Part shown: positions 22,309 to 29,496 of the stretch, in pieces
Numbering within the stretch: position 1 is the stretch's first letter
Layout: every line of letters begins with the position of its first letter
DNA from: Akkermansiaceae bacterium
GTDB lineage: Bacteria; Verrucomicrobiota; Verrucomicrobiia; Verrucomicrobiales; Akkermansiaceae
Length of the DNA stretch: 34,447 bases
Reading direction: 5' to 3'
Assembly (NCBI GenBank): GCA_022510805.1
Contig: JAFLSS010000018.1
Location: 1 to 34,447 of the forward strand
Translations under genes and position numbers: made by a program
The notes under the pieces: model-generated
What the model was told of the DNA's origin: nothing
The model's input: the letters and a program-made list of their open reading frames with translations, nothing else
The model's database searches: none

Positions 22309-23136
22309 ATGCGTGTGAGAAATCTGCTCATGTTCCTTGCGGCTGGGTGCAGCCTGTGCCAGGCCGAGCCCTCTGTGCGAGTGGCTCTGGCGGGGGTGCG
22401 TTGTCTCTTCCCCTCGCCGCATGATGCGAGCCGCCACCGCCTCGTGCTGCGAGTGGATGTGCTGCCGGAGACGCCCGAGTGGTCGGTGCGTGAGATGTCG
22501 CGTGCCCTCTGCATCAAGGGGCGAGATTCATCGGGAGCCGTGCTCGTTAGTGAGTCCGGTGGCTGGGAATCGACACCGCAGCGGCCGGGCGCGCGCTCTG
22601 CATATTTTTCTTTCCTGCTGCGCGGCAAGAAGATCGCTTGGCTCGATGTGGACGAGACTCTGCAGGTGCAGCTGGCTGAGCAGCAGCGGCCGCTCATGCT
22701 GGGGCGTGTGAGCATGCTGGAGGCGGCAGACTATGCGGCGGGGGGAGTGGTGTTTCGCTGTGAGCCTGATGCGGGGAATGCCGCGGAGGAGAATCGGGAG
22801 AAGGATGGCACGCTGCGCCGCGCGGGGCTCACGCTGGTGTATCCGGAGGGGGTGAATATACTGCGAGTTTGCCGCGTGTGGAAAGGCGGCCGCCACGAGG
22901 AGACAAATGCGGAGCTGCCGCCATTTACGTTGGAGCTGGATGTTGCTCCCGCCACGGTGGCGGATGGCGCTAAGCGCTCGCATGTGGAGCTGTGGGATGT
23001 GGCGCCGTATGAGGAATTGGAGGTGACCACCTGCGCCTCCATCAAGGAGGTGGAGGCGCCGCTGCGTTGCCGCGTGATGCTGGGAGACCCCGCGCCGCCG
23101 CCGGAATCTGCTTCTTCAGCCCCCGAATCATCATGA
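22309..23136 (+). CDS. Secreted protein of unknown function
   Basis: A 275-residue protein with signal peptide MRVRNLLMFLAAGCSLCQA. The mature part is rich in predicted beta-strand (for example HRLVLRVDVLPETPEW, LTLVYPEGVNILRV, FTLELDVAPA) and ends in a Pro/Ser-rich tail (PAPPPESASSAPESS). No catalytic motif or known domain is recognised. It overlaps the next gene by ATGA at 23133-23136, so the two are translationally coupled and may work together. ATG 22309 lies about 15 bases downstream of the inferred transcription start, without a clear RBS. Confidence 0.82.
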   Translation: MRVRNLLMFLAAGCSLCQAEPSVRVALAGVRCLFPSPHDASRHRLVLRVDVLPETPEWSVREMSRALCIKGRDSSGAVLVSESGGWESTPQRPGARSAYFSFLLRGKKIAWLDVDETLQVQLAEQQRPLMLGRVSMLEAADYAAGGVVFRCEPDAGNAAEENREKDGTLRRAGLTLVYPEGVNILRVCRVWKGGRHEETNAELPPFTLELDVAPATVADGAKRSHVELWDVAPYEELEVTTCASIKEVEAPLRCRVMLGDPAPPPESASSAPESS

Positions 23137-23912
23137 GACTAGCCCTAACAGCCCTCCTGTGCTCAGGCCTTGCTGCCGCGCCTGTGGTTGCGGCGGCAGA
23201 GCATGCTGCTGCGCCTGTGCAGCTGCGCGCGCAGAGTGTGGAGTGCCTGTACACGGAGGAAACGCCCGATGCCGCGGTGTGCTGCACGGTGCGCCTGCAT
23301 CTCAAGGCAGAGCAGGGGGCGGCGCTGGTGAACCCTGCGGGCGGGCAGCCCTTTGCTTCCCCACTCGTGGGCATGGATGCCGCCGGGCGCGTGCTGGTCG
23401 GTATCTTCCGCGGCTGTGAGTCATGCCTGGACAACTGCCGCACTCTGGTCTACGATTTTTACACGCGCCCCCAGGGCGGGTGGATCGAGTTTGACACGAG
23501 CATCAGCATTTGCGTCTCCACGGGGTATACAGCCCTGCCGCCGGTGGAGTTTGCCCCGCGGCGGGCGGCGGCTTTGCAGGCGGGCGGCATGTCGTTCTAC
23601 TTCACCCCGCTGCCCACACCGGAAGGGGAGGAGGACCCGGACGCCGTTTTTTTCAGCCTCGAGTACGAGGTGTCCTCAGCGGTGCACAGCCTGTTGTTTT
23701 TGGATGAGGCCGGCAGCGCGTGCACCAGCCGCGTGCTGGGTGGCGACTATAGTGAGAAAAGCGATCTCACGCGCGCCACATACATGCTCACCTGCAAAGG
23801 GGAGAAAGTGGGCATGCAGCTGCGGCTGCACAACCCACCCACGCAGCACAGCGTGCCGGTGCGGTTCCGCGCATACATGGGGATCCTCACGGATCCGGCC
23901 ATCGGGCCTTAA
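23133..23912 (+). CDS. Secreted Cys-rich protein of unknown function
   Basis: A 259-residue protein with signal peptide MRLALTALLCSGLAAAPVVAAA. Cysteines are frequent, including CLYTEE, AVCCTVRL, FRGCESCLDNCRTL and SICVSTG, consistent with disulfides outside the cytoplasm. Like its coupled partner upstream, it begins after the signal with an xxLxAxSVECLY strand (compare VALAGVRCLF), so the two are probably distant paralogues of a beta-rich domain. Its stop codon overlaps the stop of the convergent PPIase gene in the sequence TTAA. Function unknown. ATG 23133 is preferred over the open frame from 23067 because of the signal peptide. Confidence 0.83.
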   Translation: MRLALTALLCSGLAAAPVVAAAEHAAAPVQLRAQSVECLYTEETPDAAVCCTVRLHLKAEQGAALVNPAGGQPFASPLVGMDAAGRVLVGIFRGCESCLDNCRTLVYDFYTRPQGGWIEFDTSISICVSTGYTALPPVEFAPRRAAALQAGGMSFYFTPLPTPEGEEDPDAVFFSLEYEVSSAVHSLLFLDEAGSACTSRVLGGDYSEKSDLTRATYMLTCKGEKVGMQLRLHNPPTQHSVPVRFRAYMGILTDPAIGP

Positions 23913-24943
23913 ATGAACGTGCGCACCACAGCTTTCTCGCGCAGGCGCTCCACCCAGGCGCGGTAGCGGCGCTCGCTCTGCTTGCGGCGCACGGCGTCAT
24001 CCACCGCCTCTTTCACCTTGCTGAGCGGCGGGGCAGGGGCGAGCTTCTTGCTCTTCACCCGCACGATGGTAAAGCCGGCGGGATCCAGCAGCGGCCCCGT
24101 GAGCTTGCCGTTGTCAAGGCTGAAGACGATGTTGGCAAACTCCACCGCCAGGTCAGCGCGCTTGATGGCCGGCCACTCGCCGCCATCTTCGGCATGCGCA
24201 TCGGCAGAGTATTTGCGAGCCGCTTCGGCAAAGGAGATCTCACCCGCATCCAGCTGGCGGCGCACCTCTTGAGCGAGGGCGTACTGCTCATCAGGAGACT
24301 TGCTCTGATCGTAGGAAACAGCGGGGATGAAAATCTTATCATAGGTGATGACATCCTGCGTAATATCGCGGTAATCCGACTTTGTGGCGCGGTATTCCTC
24401 ATTGATTTCATCCGGGGTCGGCGGGATGCCGCGGTCATAGCGCGTGTTGCGCATGGCCGCCACCAAGTATTCCTTGCGCACGGATTCGCGGTAGTCACTA
24501 TAAGCCATGCCGCTCTGGCGCAGCGTTTCCAGCAGCAGATCGCGCCGCCCGTTGAACTGGTAGAGCACGCGGCGGTTGATCTCCTCATCAATGGCGGCAT
24601 CCGGCAGCATCATCCCGCGCGTTTCACACTCGCTGAGCACCAGCTCACGCTCGATCAGGTCTTCCATGACCGCCTTTTTAGCCTTCACAAGCTCCGCGTT
24701 GAATCTCGGTCCCTGTTTGGGGTAGAGCATGAGCAGCTCGCGGATGTAGGGCGTGAGGCGAGAGCGCACCTCGCTGGAGGTGATGGGGCGCCCATTCACC
24801 ATGGCAGCGATGCGGTTGACAATCTGCTTCTCTTTCGGCGGGGCCGGCTGCGCGGGGGCGGGAGCTGCCTCCTGCGCGGCCGCGCCGAGAGTCAAAGTCA
24901 TCGCCACCAAACTTCCCTGTATGTATCGGCTAGTAAACTTCAT
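23909..24943 (-). CDS. Periplasmic SurA-like peptidyl-prolyl isomerase / chaperone
   Basis: A 344-residue protein with a signal peptide (to about residue 24). The N-terminal SurA-type chaperone region contains VNRIAAMVNGRPITSSEVRS (about 42), KKAVMEDLIERELVLSECE and DEEINRRVLYQFNGRR. A PpiC-type parvulin domain follows at about residues 195-310, with YDKIFIPAVSYD, AGEISFAEAARKYS, DGGEWPAIKRADL, VFSLDNGKLTGPLLDPAGF and TIVRVKSKK. It should assist outer-membrane protein folding in the periplasm. There is one parvulin domain, not the two of E. coli SurA. A TATAAT box 8 bases upstream of the ATG suggests a leaderless mRNA. Confidence 0.9.
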   Translation of the reverse strand: MKFTSRYIQGSLVAMTLTLGAAAQEAAPAPAQPAPPKEKQIVNRIAAMVNGRPITSSEVRSRLTPYIRELLMLYPKQGPRFNAELVKAKKAVMEDLIERELVLSECETRGMMLPDAAIDEEINRRVLYQFNGRRDLLLETLRQSGMAYSDYRESVRKEYLVAAMRNTRYDRGIPPTPDEINEEYRATKSDYRDITQDVITYDKIFIPAVSYDQSKSPDEQYALAQEVRRQLDAGEISFAEAARKYSADAHAEDGGEWPAIKRADLAVEFANIVFSLDNGKLTGPLLDPAGFTIVRVKSKKLAPAPPLSKVKEAVDDAVRRKQSERRYRAWVERLREKAVVRTFI

Positions 24944-24951
24944 ACGAGTGC

Positions 24952-24980
24952 ATTATAATCTGATTTCTCCCATTTGGCAA
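24952..24980 (-). promoter_or_regulatory. Promoter of the SurA-like gene, leaderless arrangement
   Basis: TTGCCA (24980-24975), 17-base spacer, perfect TATAAT (24957-24952) on the minus strand. Only 8 bases separate the -10 box from the ATG at 24943, so transcription should start at or within about 2 bases of the A of ATG. Confidence 0.7.
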
Positions 24981-25063
24981 CCCTCATCTTTGTCAACTTG
25001 CGTGATCTGACGGAGTTTTTTTTCTGACATGAGCAGAAAGTGAAAAAAAGATGTAATTCCTGC

Positions 25064-25092
25064 TTGACTTTCTTTCGACAGTATAGTATAAA
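25064..25092 (+). promoter_or_regulatory. Promoter of rpsN
   Basis: TTGACT (25064-25069), 17-base spacer, TATAAA (25087-25092), followed by a short leader of about 8 bases to the ATG at 25108. Confidence 0.6.
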
Positions 25093-25107
25093 GCGCCGCA
25101 CAAGATT

Positions 25108-25377
25108 ATGGCAAAGAAAAGCTGGATTGAAAGAAATAAGAAGAAGGCCGCTACTGCGGCTCGTTATGCAGAGCTTCGCGCTAAGTTGAAAGCTGAGGGC
25201 GACTATGTGGGTCTCACGATGCTGCCCCGCAACGCTTCCCCGATCCGCTCGGTGAATCGCTGCTTGGTCACAGGTCGTCGCCATGGGTTCCTCCGCCGTT
25301 TCAATCTCTCTCGTATCCAGTTCCGCGAGCTGGCGAGTCAGGGGTTGATCCCGGGGGTGACCAAGTCCAGCTGGTAA
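25108..25377 (+). CDS. rpsN: 30S ribosomal protein S14
   Basis: An 89-residue basic protein matching S14 across its length: [13 protein letters not shown], then [20 protein letters not shown] (classical LPRxSSPxRxxNRCxxTGRP block), [19 protein letters not shown] and [10 protein letters not shown]. It binds 16S rRNA in the head of the small subunit. It is the zinc-independent form, since the CxxC pairs of the zinc form are absent. It is encoded alone, outside the usual spc ribosomal-protein operon, with its own promoter. Confidence 0.97.
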   Translation: MAKKSWIERNKKKAATAARYAELRAKLKAEGDYVGLTMLPRNASPIRSVNRCLVTGRRHGFLRRFNLSRIQFRELASQGLIPGVTKSSW

Positions 25378-25394
25378 GTCATCCAAGCTAAGGC

Positions 25395-25423
25395 TTGACA
25401 ACCTTTCGTGCGCGGGCTATTCT
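25395..25423 (+). promoter_or_regulatory. Promoter of the FmdB-type gene
   Basis: Perfect TTGACA (25395-25400), 17-base spacer, TATTCT (25418-25423). It lies in the 71-base gap after rpsN and leaves a leader of about 18 bases. Confidence 0.65.
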
Positions 25424-25448
25424 GTAGAGGAGTGGCTCGCGCTTGCTT

Positions 25449-25709
25449 ATGCCAATTTACGAATACATCTCTGAGAATCCGGAGGATCCGGAGCGATCAT
25501 GCCGCATGTGCCGGCGTGGCTTTGAGCTGCGCCGCGCGGCGGATCGCGAGCCGCTTACGCGCTGCTTATATTGTAAAAACCCTGTGCGTAAGCGCATCAG
25601 CGCCGTCAATGTGCCCAAGCTCACGGCGCCCGTCTCGCTGAGTGATGCCAAAAAGGCCGGCTTTACTGTGTTGGAAAAGCTTGGCACCGGCGAGTACGAG
25701 AAACTTTAA
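25449..25709 (+). CDS. FmdB-family putative zinc ribbon protein
   Basis: An 86-residue protein starting MPIYEYISEN, the typical start of FmdB/CxxC_CxxC_SSSS zinc ribbon proteins (MPiYeY.C..C). Two Cys pairs, CRMC (about residue 19) and CLYC (about 40), would bind one zinc. Here the first pair is followed by RRGFELRR, as in the family (C..CG..FE). The C-terminal part (VNVPKLTAPVSLSDAKKAGF) lacks the usual Gly-rich tail. The family was named as a putative regulator, but its role is uncertain. ATG 25449 is chosen because homologues start MPIYEY; the next gene begins 6 bases after its stop. Confidence 0.88.
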   Translation: MPIYEYISENPEDPERSCRMCRRGFELRRAADREPLTRCLYCKNPVRKRISAVNVPKLTAPVSLSDAKKAGFTVLEKLGTGEYEKL

Positions 25710-25715
25710 TCTGGT

Positions 25716-27140
25716 ATGGACGATCTTTTGAACTATCTTTTTTTGCCGGCAGATCAGGCGGCTGCGGTCGAGTGGTCCTATCCCTCGGTGGAGACGATTG
25801 TGCTCTTCCTGCTGGGTATTGCTTTCTTCCTTTTTCTCAATGCCTTTTTTGTGGCCAATGAGTTTGCGAGCGCTCGCGTGCGCGAAAGCCAGCTTGCCTC
25901 CAGCTCGGACGACACGCGCCGCGAGGCGAAAAAACGCCGCAACGCGCTGCACATTGTCCACCATCTGGACTCTTACCTCTCGGCCAATCAAGTCGGCATC
26001 ACCATCGCATCGCTCGCTTTGGGCAACCTGGGTGAGCCCTTCATCAAGCAGCTCATCGCCCCGCCGCTCAGCTATTACCTGCACCTGCAGCCCGTGGTTG
26101 TGAGTGTCATCTCCTACGTGGTATCCTACAGCCTGTTTACCTTTGCTCATGTGGTGCTCGGGGAGTTGGTGCCCAAGAGTCTCGCCATCCGCCACCCGCT
26201 TGAGGTCGCGCTCGGCACCTCCAACGGCATGGTGCGCTTTGCACGCTACACCTCGTGGATTGTCAAGATTTTCAACAACACGGCCAACTCCATTGCTCAT
26301 CATCTCTTCGGCGTTGATCCGCACTACTCTCCCAACAACTCACACAGTGCTGAGGAGATTGCGCACATTGTGGAGGAGAGTGGCCGCAGCAAGGAGGTGA
26401 CGGCGACGGAGGCGGAGATTTCCTTGAATGCCCTCGAGCTCAATGACCGCTCGGTGCGCGAGATTCTGGTGCCGCGGAATGATGTGGAGGTGCTGGATGT
26501 GAATGACTCGTTTGAGGAAAATCTTGAGCGGGTGAGCAACAGCCGGCACAGCCGCTTTGTTCTTGTAGACGGGCATTTGGATGATGTGAAGGGCTGGGTA
26601 CACGTGAAGGATATGCTCAAGCTTGTGCGCTTGCAGAGCAGTGATATCATGAGCCTGATCCGCCCGCTCAAGATGGTGCCCGAGACCATGAAGCTTGACA
26701 CGCTGCTCAATTTCTTTTCCAAAGAGCGCACGCACAGCGCGCTCGTGGTGGACGAGCACGGCGTGGCCATCGGCATGGTGTATTTGGATGATCTGCTCGA
26801 AGAAATTGTGGGCGATGATATTCAGGATGAGTTTGAAGCCGATGAGTCGCGGGACTTTTACGCCCTCGGCAGCGGGCAGTACATGGCCAGCGGTTCCATG
26901 GCGCTCTTTGATCTGGAGGAGGAGTTGCCCGGCCTGGGGGATCTGGAAAATGACGCCGGCATTTCCACGCTCGGTGGCTATGTCACGGATCGCCTTGACC
27001 ACCTCCCGGAGGTGAATGAGCAGATTCGCATCAAAGACTACATCATCACCGTCACCGGGACGGATGGGCGCCGCGTCACACAAACGCGCATTGAGCTCTC
27101 GCCCCTTCCGCGCCGGGAAGAAGATGATGAAGAAGCCTGA
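25716..27140 (+). CDS. CorC/HlyC-family membrane protein (CNNM/DUF21 + CBS pair + CorC_HlyC domain)
   Basis: A 474-residue inner-membrane protein. The N-terminal DUF21/CNNM domain (about residues 20-205) has four hydrophobic segments and the motifs NAFFVANEFASARVR, ANQVGITIASLALGNLGEPF and FAHVVLGELVPKSLAIRHP. Two CBS domains follow (about 245-375): VREILVPRNDVEVLDVND, SRHSRFVLVDG, HSALVVDEHGVAIGMVYLDD and EEIVGDDIQDEFE. The C-terminal CorC_HlyC domain (about 385-465) has GSMALFDLEEELPG, STLGGYVTDRLDHLPEVNEQ and DYIITVTGTDGRRVTQ. Proteins of this layout act in Mg2+ or Na+/Mg2+ transport; the haemolysin name is historical. It is probably cotranscribed with the FmdB-type gene (6-base gap). Confidence 0.93.
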   Translation: MDDLLNYLFLPADQAAAVEWSYPSVETIVLFLLGIAFFLFLNAFFVANEFASARVRESQLASSSDDTRREAKKRRNALHIVHHLDSYLSANQVGITIASLALGNLGEPFIKQLIAPPLSYYLHLQPVVVSVISYVVSYSLFTFAHVVLGELVPKSLAIRHPLEVALGTSNGMVRFARYTSWIVKIFNNTANSIAHHLFGVDPHYSPNNSHSAEEIAHIVEESGRSKEVTATEAEISLNALELNDRSVREILVPRNDVEVLDVNDSFEENLERVSNSRHSRFVLVDGHLDDVKGWVHVKDMLKLVRLQSSDIMSLIRPLKMVPETMKLDTLLNFFSKERTHSALVVDEHGVAIGMVYLDDLLEEIVGDDIQDEFEADESRDFYALGSGQYMASGSMALFDLEEELPGLGDLENDAGISTLGGYVTDRLDHLPEVNEQIRIKDYIITVTGTDGRRVTQTRIELSPLPRREEDDEEA

Positions 27141-27201
27141 TATGGCTGCTCGGGAGTTGCCTGCGGGTAAGCAGACGCGCGGGCGCAGGTGGGGCGGCGC
27201 C

Positions 27202-27771
27202 TCAGCCTCGGTTCGATGAGGGCGGGGCAGCGAGGACGGCAAGGAGTTGTTTTACGGGGAGGCCGATGACATTGTCGACATCTCCCTCGACGCGTTCGAC
27301 GATGAGCTCACTCTTCTCCTGCATGGCGTAGGCGCCGGCTTTGTCGAGCACGTGCACCTCTGCAAGATAGTGGTCGATATCCTGTGCGGACATGGCGCGG
27401 AAGGTGACAAAGCTGGTGGCTGCGAAGTCCCGCCGCTCGCCGCCGGGCATCACCACGGCCACAGCCGTGCACACGCAGTGAGTGCGGCCCTGCAGGGCGG
27501 AGAGCATGCGGCGCGCCTCAGCAAGATCTGCCGGTTTGCCGAGGGGAGCCCCCTCCAAAAAGACGAGCGTATCTGCGCCCACGATCGTGTGGCCGGGGAA
27601 GTCAGCCGCCACGGCTTCGGCCTTGGCGGCAGCATTGCGGGCGCATAATTCGACCGGCGGGAGGGAGGCGTCATTCACCTCCGGCGTGTCGCGGGTGATG
27701 ACACAGAAGCTGACCCCCTCGCGGAGCAGGAGATCCCGGCGGCGGGGGGACTGGGAGGCGAGGATCAGCAT
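27202..27771 (-). CDS. maf: Maf-family nucleoside triphosphate pyrophosphatase
   Basis: A 189-residue cytoplasmic protein of the Maf/HAM1-related family, which hydrolyses dTTP, UTP or modified nucleotides to monophosphates and may affect septum formation. Motifs: LILASQSPRRRDLL at residue 2 (S-x-S-PRR), VGADTLVFLEGAPLGKP near 63 (conserved Asp of ADTxV), EARRMLSALQGRTH near 85, and DKAGAYAMQE near 145. LGKP-x7-A and GRTH are typical. The start overlaps the end of ilvA by 7 bases. Substrate class cannot be decided safely. Confidence 0.94.
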   Translation of the reverse strand: MLILASQSPRRRDLLLREGVSFCVITRDTPEVNDASLPPVELCARNAAAKAEAVAADFPGHTIVGADTLVFLEGAPLGKPADLAEARRMLSALQGRTHCVCTAVAVVMPGGERRDFAATSFVTFRAMSAQDIDHYLAEVHVLDKAGAYAMQEKSELIVERVEGDVDNVIGLPVKQLLAVLAAPPSSNRG

Positions 27772-29327
27772 GACTGCGGGCTCATGCTGCCGAGAACGCG
27801 GCGGCGGACATCGTCCTTTAATTCGTGGATGCTTTGGATGGTGGTGCCTTTCAGCTGCTCTGCGCGGGCGCGGCAGGCATCGCGATCCTCCAGGGAGGCG
27901 AACTCGAGCCCCACGAGCGCGCGGCCCACATGCTCGCCGGAGTAGCGGTAGTTGAAGTAGCAGAGGTTGGCGTACTCACCCATGGCGCGCATGAACTCGA
28001 GGAAGGCGCCCGGGCGCTCCGGGAACTCGATGCCGAAGAAAACAGGGTGGCTGAGGTGCACGCGGTCGTAGGAGATCATGCGGAAGCGCACATCTTCGTC
28101 ATCTGTCACGTCCTGCGCCTCCATGCCATGCTCTGCGAGGCGTGTGCGGATCTCGGCAAATTGCTCCTCCGTGCCCAGCACACCAAAGACGGGATACTGC
28201 AGCTCGGACTCAGTGCGGCCGAACTGCACATCCATCAGCTGCACCCCCTCGGGGATGTTCTCGAGGTATTTGAGGATCTGGCCGCGCTTGGTCTGCATGG
28301 GGATGCGCAGGTAGCGCAGGTGGCGGTTGGTTTCGCGCGCGCCGCCGCGGCCGGCCACGACCCCGAGCTGGGAGAAGTCCATGTTGGCGCCGGAGAGGAT
28401 GACGAGGCATTTTTCACCGGGGCGGATCCGGCCGCGATCCCAGTCCTGCATGAGCGCCGCGAGCCCCATGGCGCCGGAGGGTTCCGGCGCGACGCGCAGG
28501 CTGTTCCAGAGCGCGCGGATGGCCTGGCACACTTCGTCATTGCTCACGGTGACAAAGCCATCCAGCAGGTCGCGGCAGAGCTCAAAGGTGTGTTCGCCGG
28601 CCATGCGCACGGCGGTGCCGTCGCAAAAGACATCGACATAGGGCAGGGCTTCGCGGTAGCCTTTTTCGACGGCGAGTTTCATGGAGGCCTGGTTCTCGCC
28701 CTCCACACCGATGCATTGGCACTGAGGCCAGAATTTGCGGAACCAGCAGGCGCAGCCGGAGGCGAGCCCGCCGCCGCCGATTTGCAGGTACACGCGGTCG
28801 AAGGCGCCGTGCCCGCTCATGACGACTTCATCTGCCAGGGTGCCTTGGCCGCCCATGGTGGAGAGGTCATCATACGGGTGTACGAACGTGAGCCCCTGCG
28901 CTTCGGCAAACTCGTGAGCCGCGGCGGAGGCGGCGTCATACGAATCGCCGGTGAGGATGATTTCCACGTGGTCGCCGCCGTGCATGCGCACGGCATTTTG
29001 CTTCACGGCGGGGGTGGAGCGGGGCATGAAGATGTGGGCTTTGCAGCCCAGGCGCGCCGCCGCGAGGGCGACCCCCTGGCCGTGGTTGCCGGCGCTGGCC
29101 GCCACCACACCGCCCGCGCGCTGCTCGGGAGTGAGTTTAGCCATGCAGTTGTAGGCGCCGCGCCACTTGTAGGCCTTGATGGGGCCGAGATCCTCACGCT
29201 TTGCATACACTTGGGCATCAATACCCGGCAGATTCAGCTTCTGCAGGGGCGTGACATCCCCCACGGCATATACCCGCTGCCGGGCCTGCAATATCTCGTC
29301 GAACAGTTTCTCACTCAACTCACTCAT
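27765..29327 (-). CDS. ilvA: Threonine ammonia-lyase, biosynthetic type with two C-terminal ACT-like domains
   Basis: A 520-residue PLP enzyme that converts L-threonine to 2-oxobutanoate and ammonia, the first committed step to isoleucine. KREDLGPIKAYKWRGAYN (about 43-60) contains the PLP lysine, Lys54; SAGNHGQGVALAA (about 78) and the phosphate-binding GGGGLASG (about 184) are intact. PIKAYKWRG replaces the more usual PVxSFKxRG. Residues about 340-505 hold two ACT-like modules (RYLRIPMQTKRGQILKYLEN and PVFFGIEFPERPGAFLEFMR), so isoleucine feedback inhibition is expected. It overlaps maf downstream. The promoter is at 29350-29377. Confidence 0.95.
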   Translation of the reverse strand: MSELSEKLFDEILQARQRVYAVGDVTPLQKLNLPGIDAQVYAKREDLGPIKAYKWRGAYNCMAKLTPEQRAGGVVAASAGNHGQGVALAAARLGCKAHIFMPRSTPAVKQNAVRMHGGDHVEIILTGDSYDAASAAAHEFAEAQGLTFVHPYDDLSTMGGQGTLADEVVMSGHGAFDRVYLQIGGGGLASGCACWFRKFWPQCQCIGVEGENQASMKLAVEKGYREALPYVDVFCDGTAVRMAGEHTFELCRDLLDGFVTVSNDEVCQAIRALWNSLRVAPEPSGAMGLAALMQDWDRGRIRPGEKCLVILSGANMDFSQLGVVAGRGGARETNRHLRYLRIPMQTKRGQILKYLENIPEGVQLMDVQFGRTESELQYPVFGVLGTEEQFAEIRTRLAEHGMEAQDVTDDEDVRFRMISYDRVHLSHPVFFGIEFPERPGAFLEFMRAMGEYANLCYFNYRYSGEHVGRALVGLEFASLEDRDACRARAEQLKGTTIQSIHELKDDVRRRVLGSMSPQSC

Positions 29328-29349
29328 ACGCTACCTCTCGTTGCCGCCC

Positions 29350-29377
29350 ATTTTATCACGCAGCGCTTGTTTGACAA
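29350..29377 (-). promoter_or_regulatory. Promoter of ilvA-maf
   Basis: TTGTCA (29377-29372), 16-base spacer, TAAAAT (29355-29350) on the minus strand; leader about 15-18 bases with GAGAGG as a possible RBS. Confidence 0.5.
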
Positions 29378-29460
29378 GCCGATTTTCGCTTCTCCGGCCG
29401 GGAAAACGCAGTATCGGCAGAGTGTGCGGGTGGTGGGCGTGCAAAAGGTGCATCTGCCCA

Positions 29461-29489
29461 TTGACGCGCCGCCGGAAGTAGTGTAGACT
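29461..29489 (+). promoter_or_regulatory. Promoter of the YhaM-like gene, leaderless arrangement
   Basis: TTGACG (29461-29466), 17-base spacer, TAGACT (29484-29489). Exactly 7 bases separate the -10 box from the ATG at 29497, so the mRNA should begin at or next to the start codon. Confidence 0.65.
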
Positions 29490-29496
29490 GGGGCGC

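Noticed and set aside
25381..25400. Small AAGC/GCTT hairpin after rpsN as a terminator
   Set aside because: The stem is only 4 bp and the bases belong to the -35 region of the next promoter.
27825..29486. A 553-codon plus-strand frame opposite ilvA
   Set aside because: The minus strand encodes a full threonine ammonia-lyase with intact motifs; the opposite frame is a GC-driven shadow.
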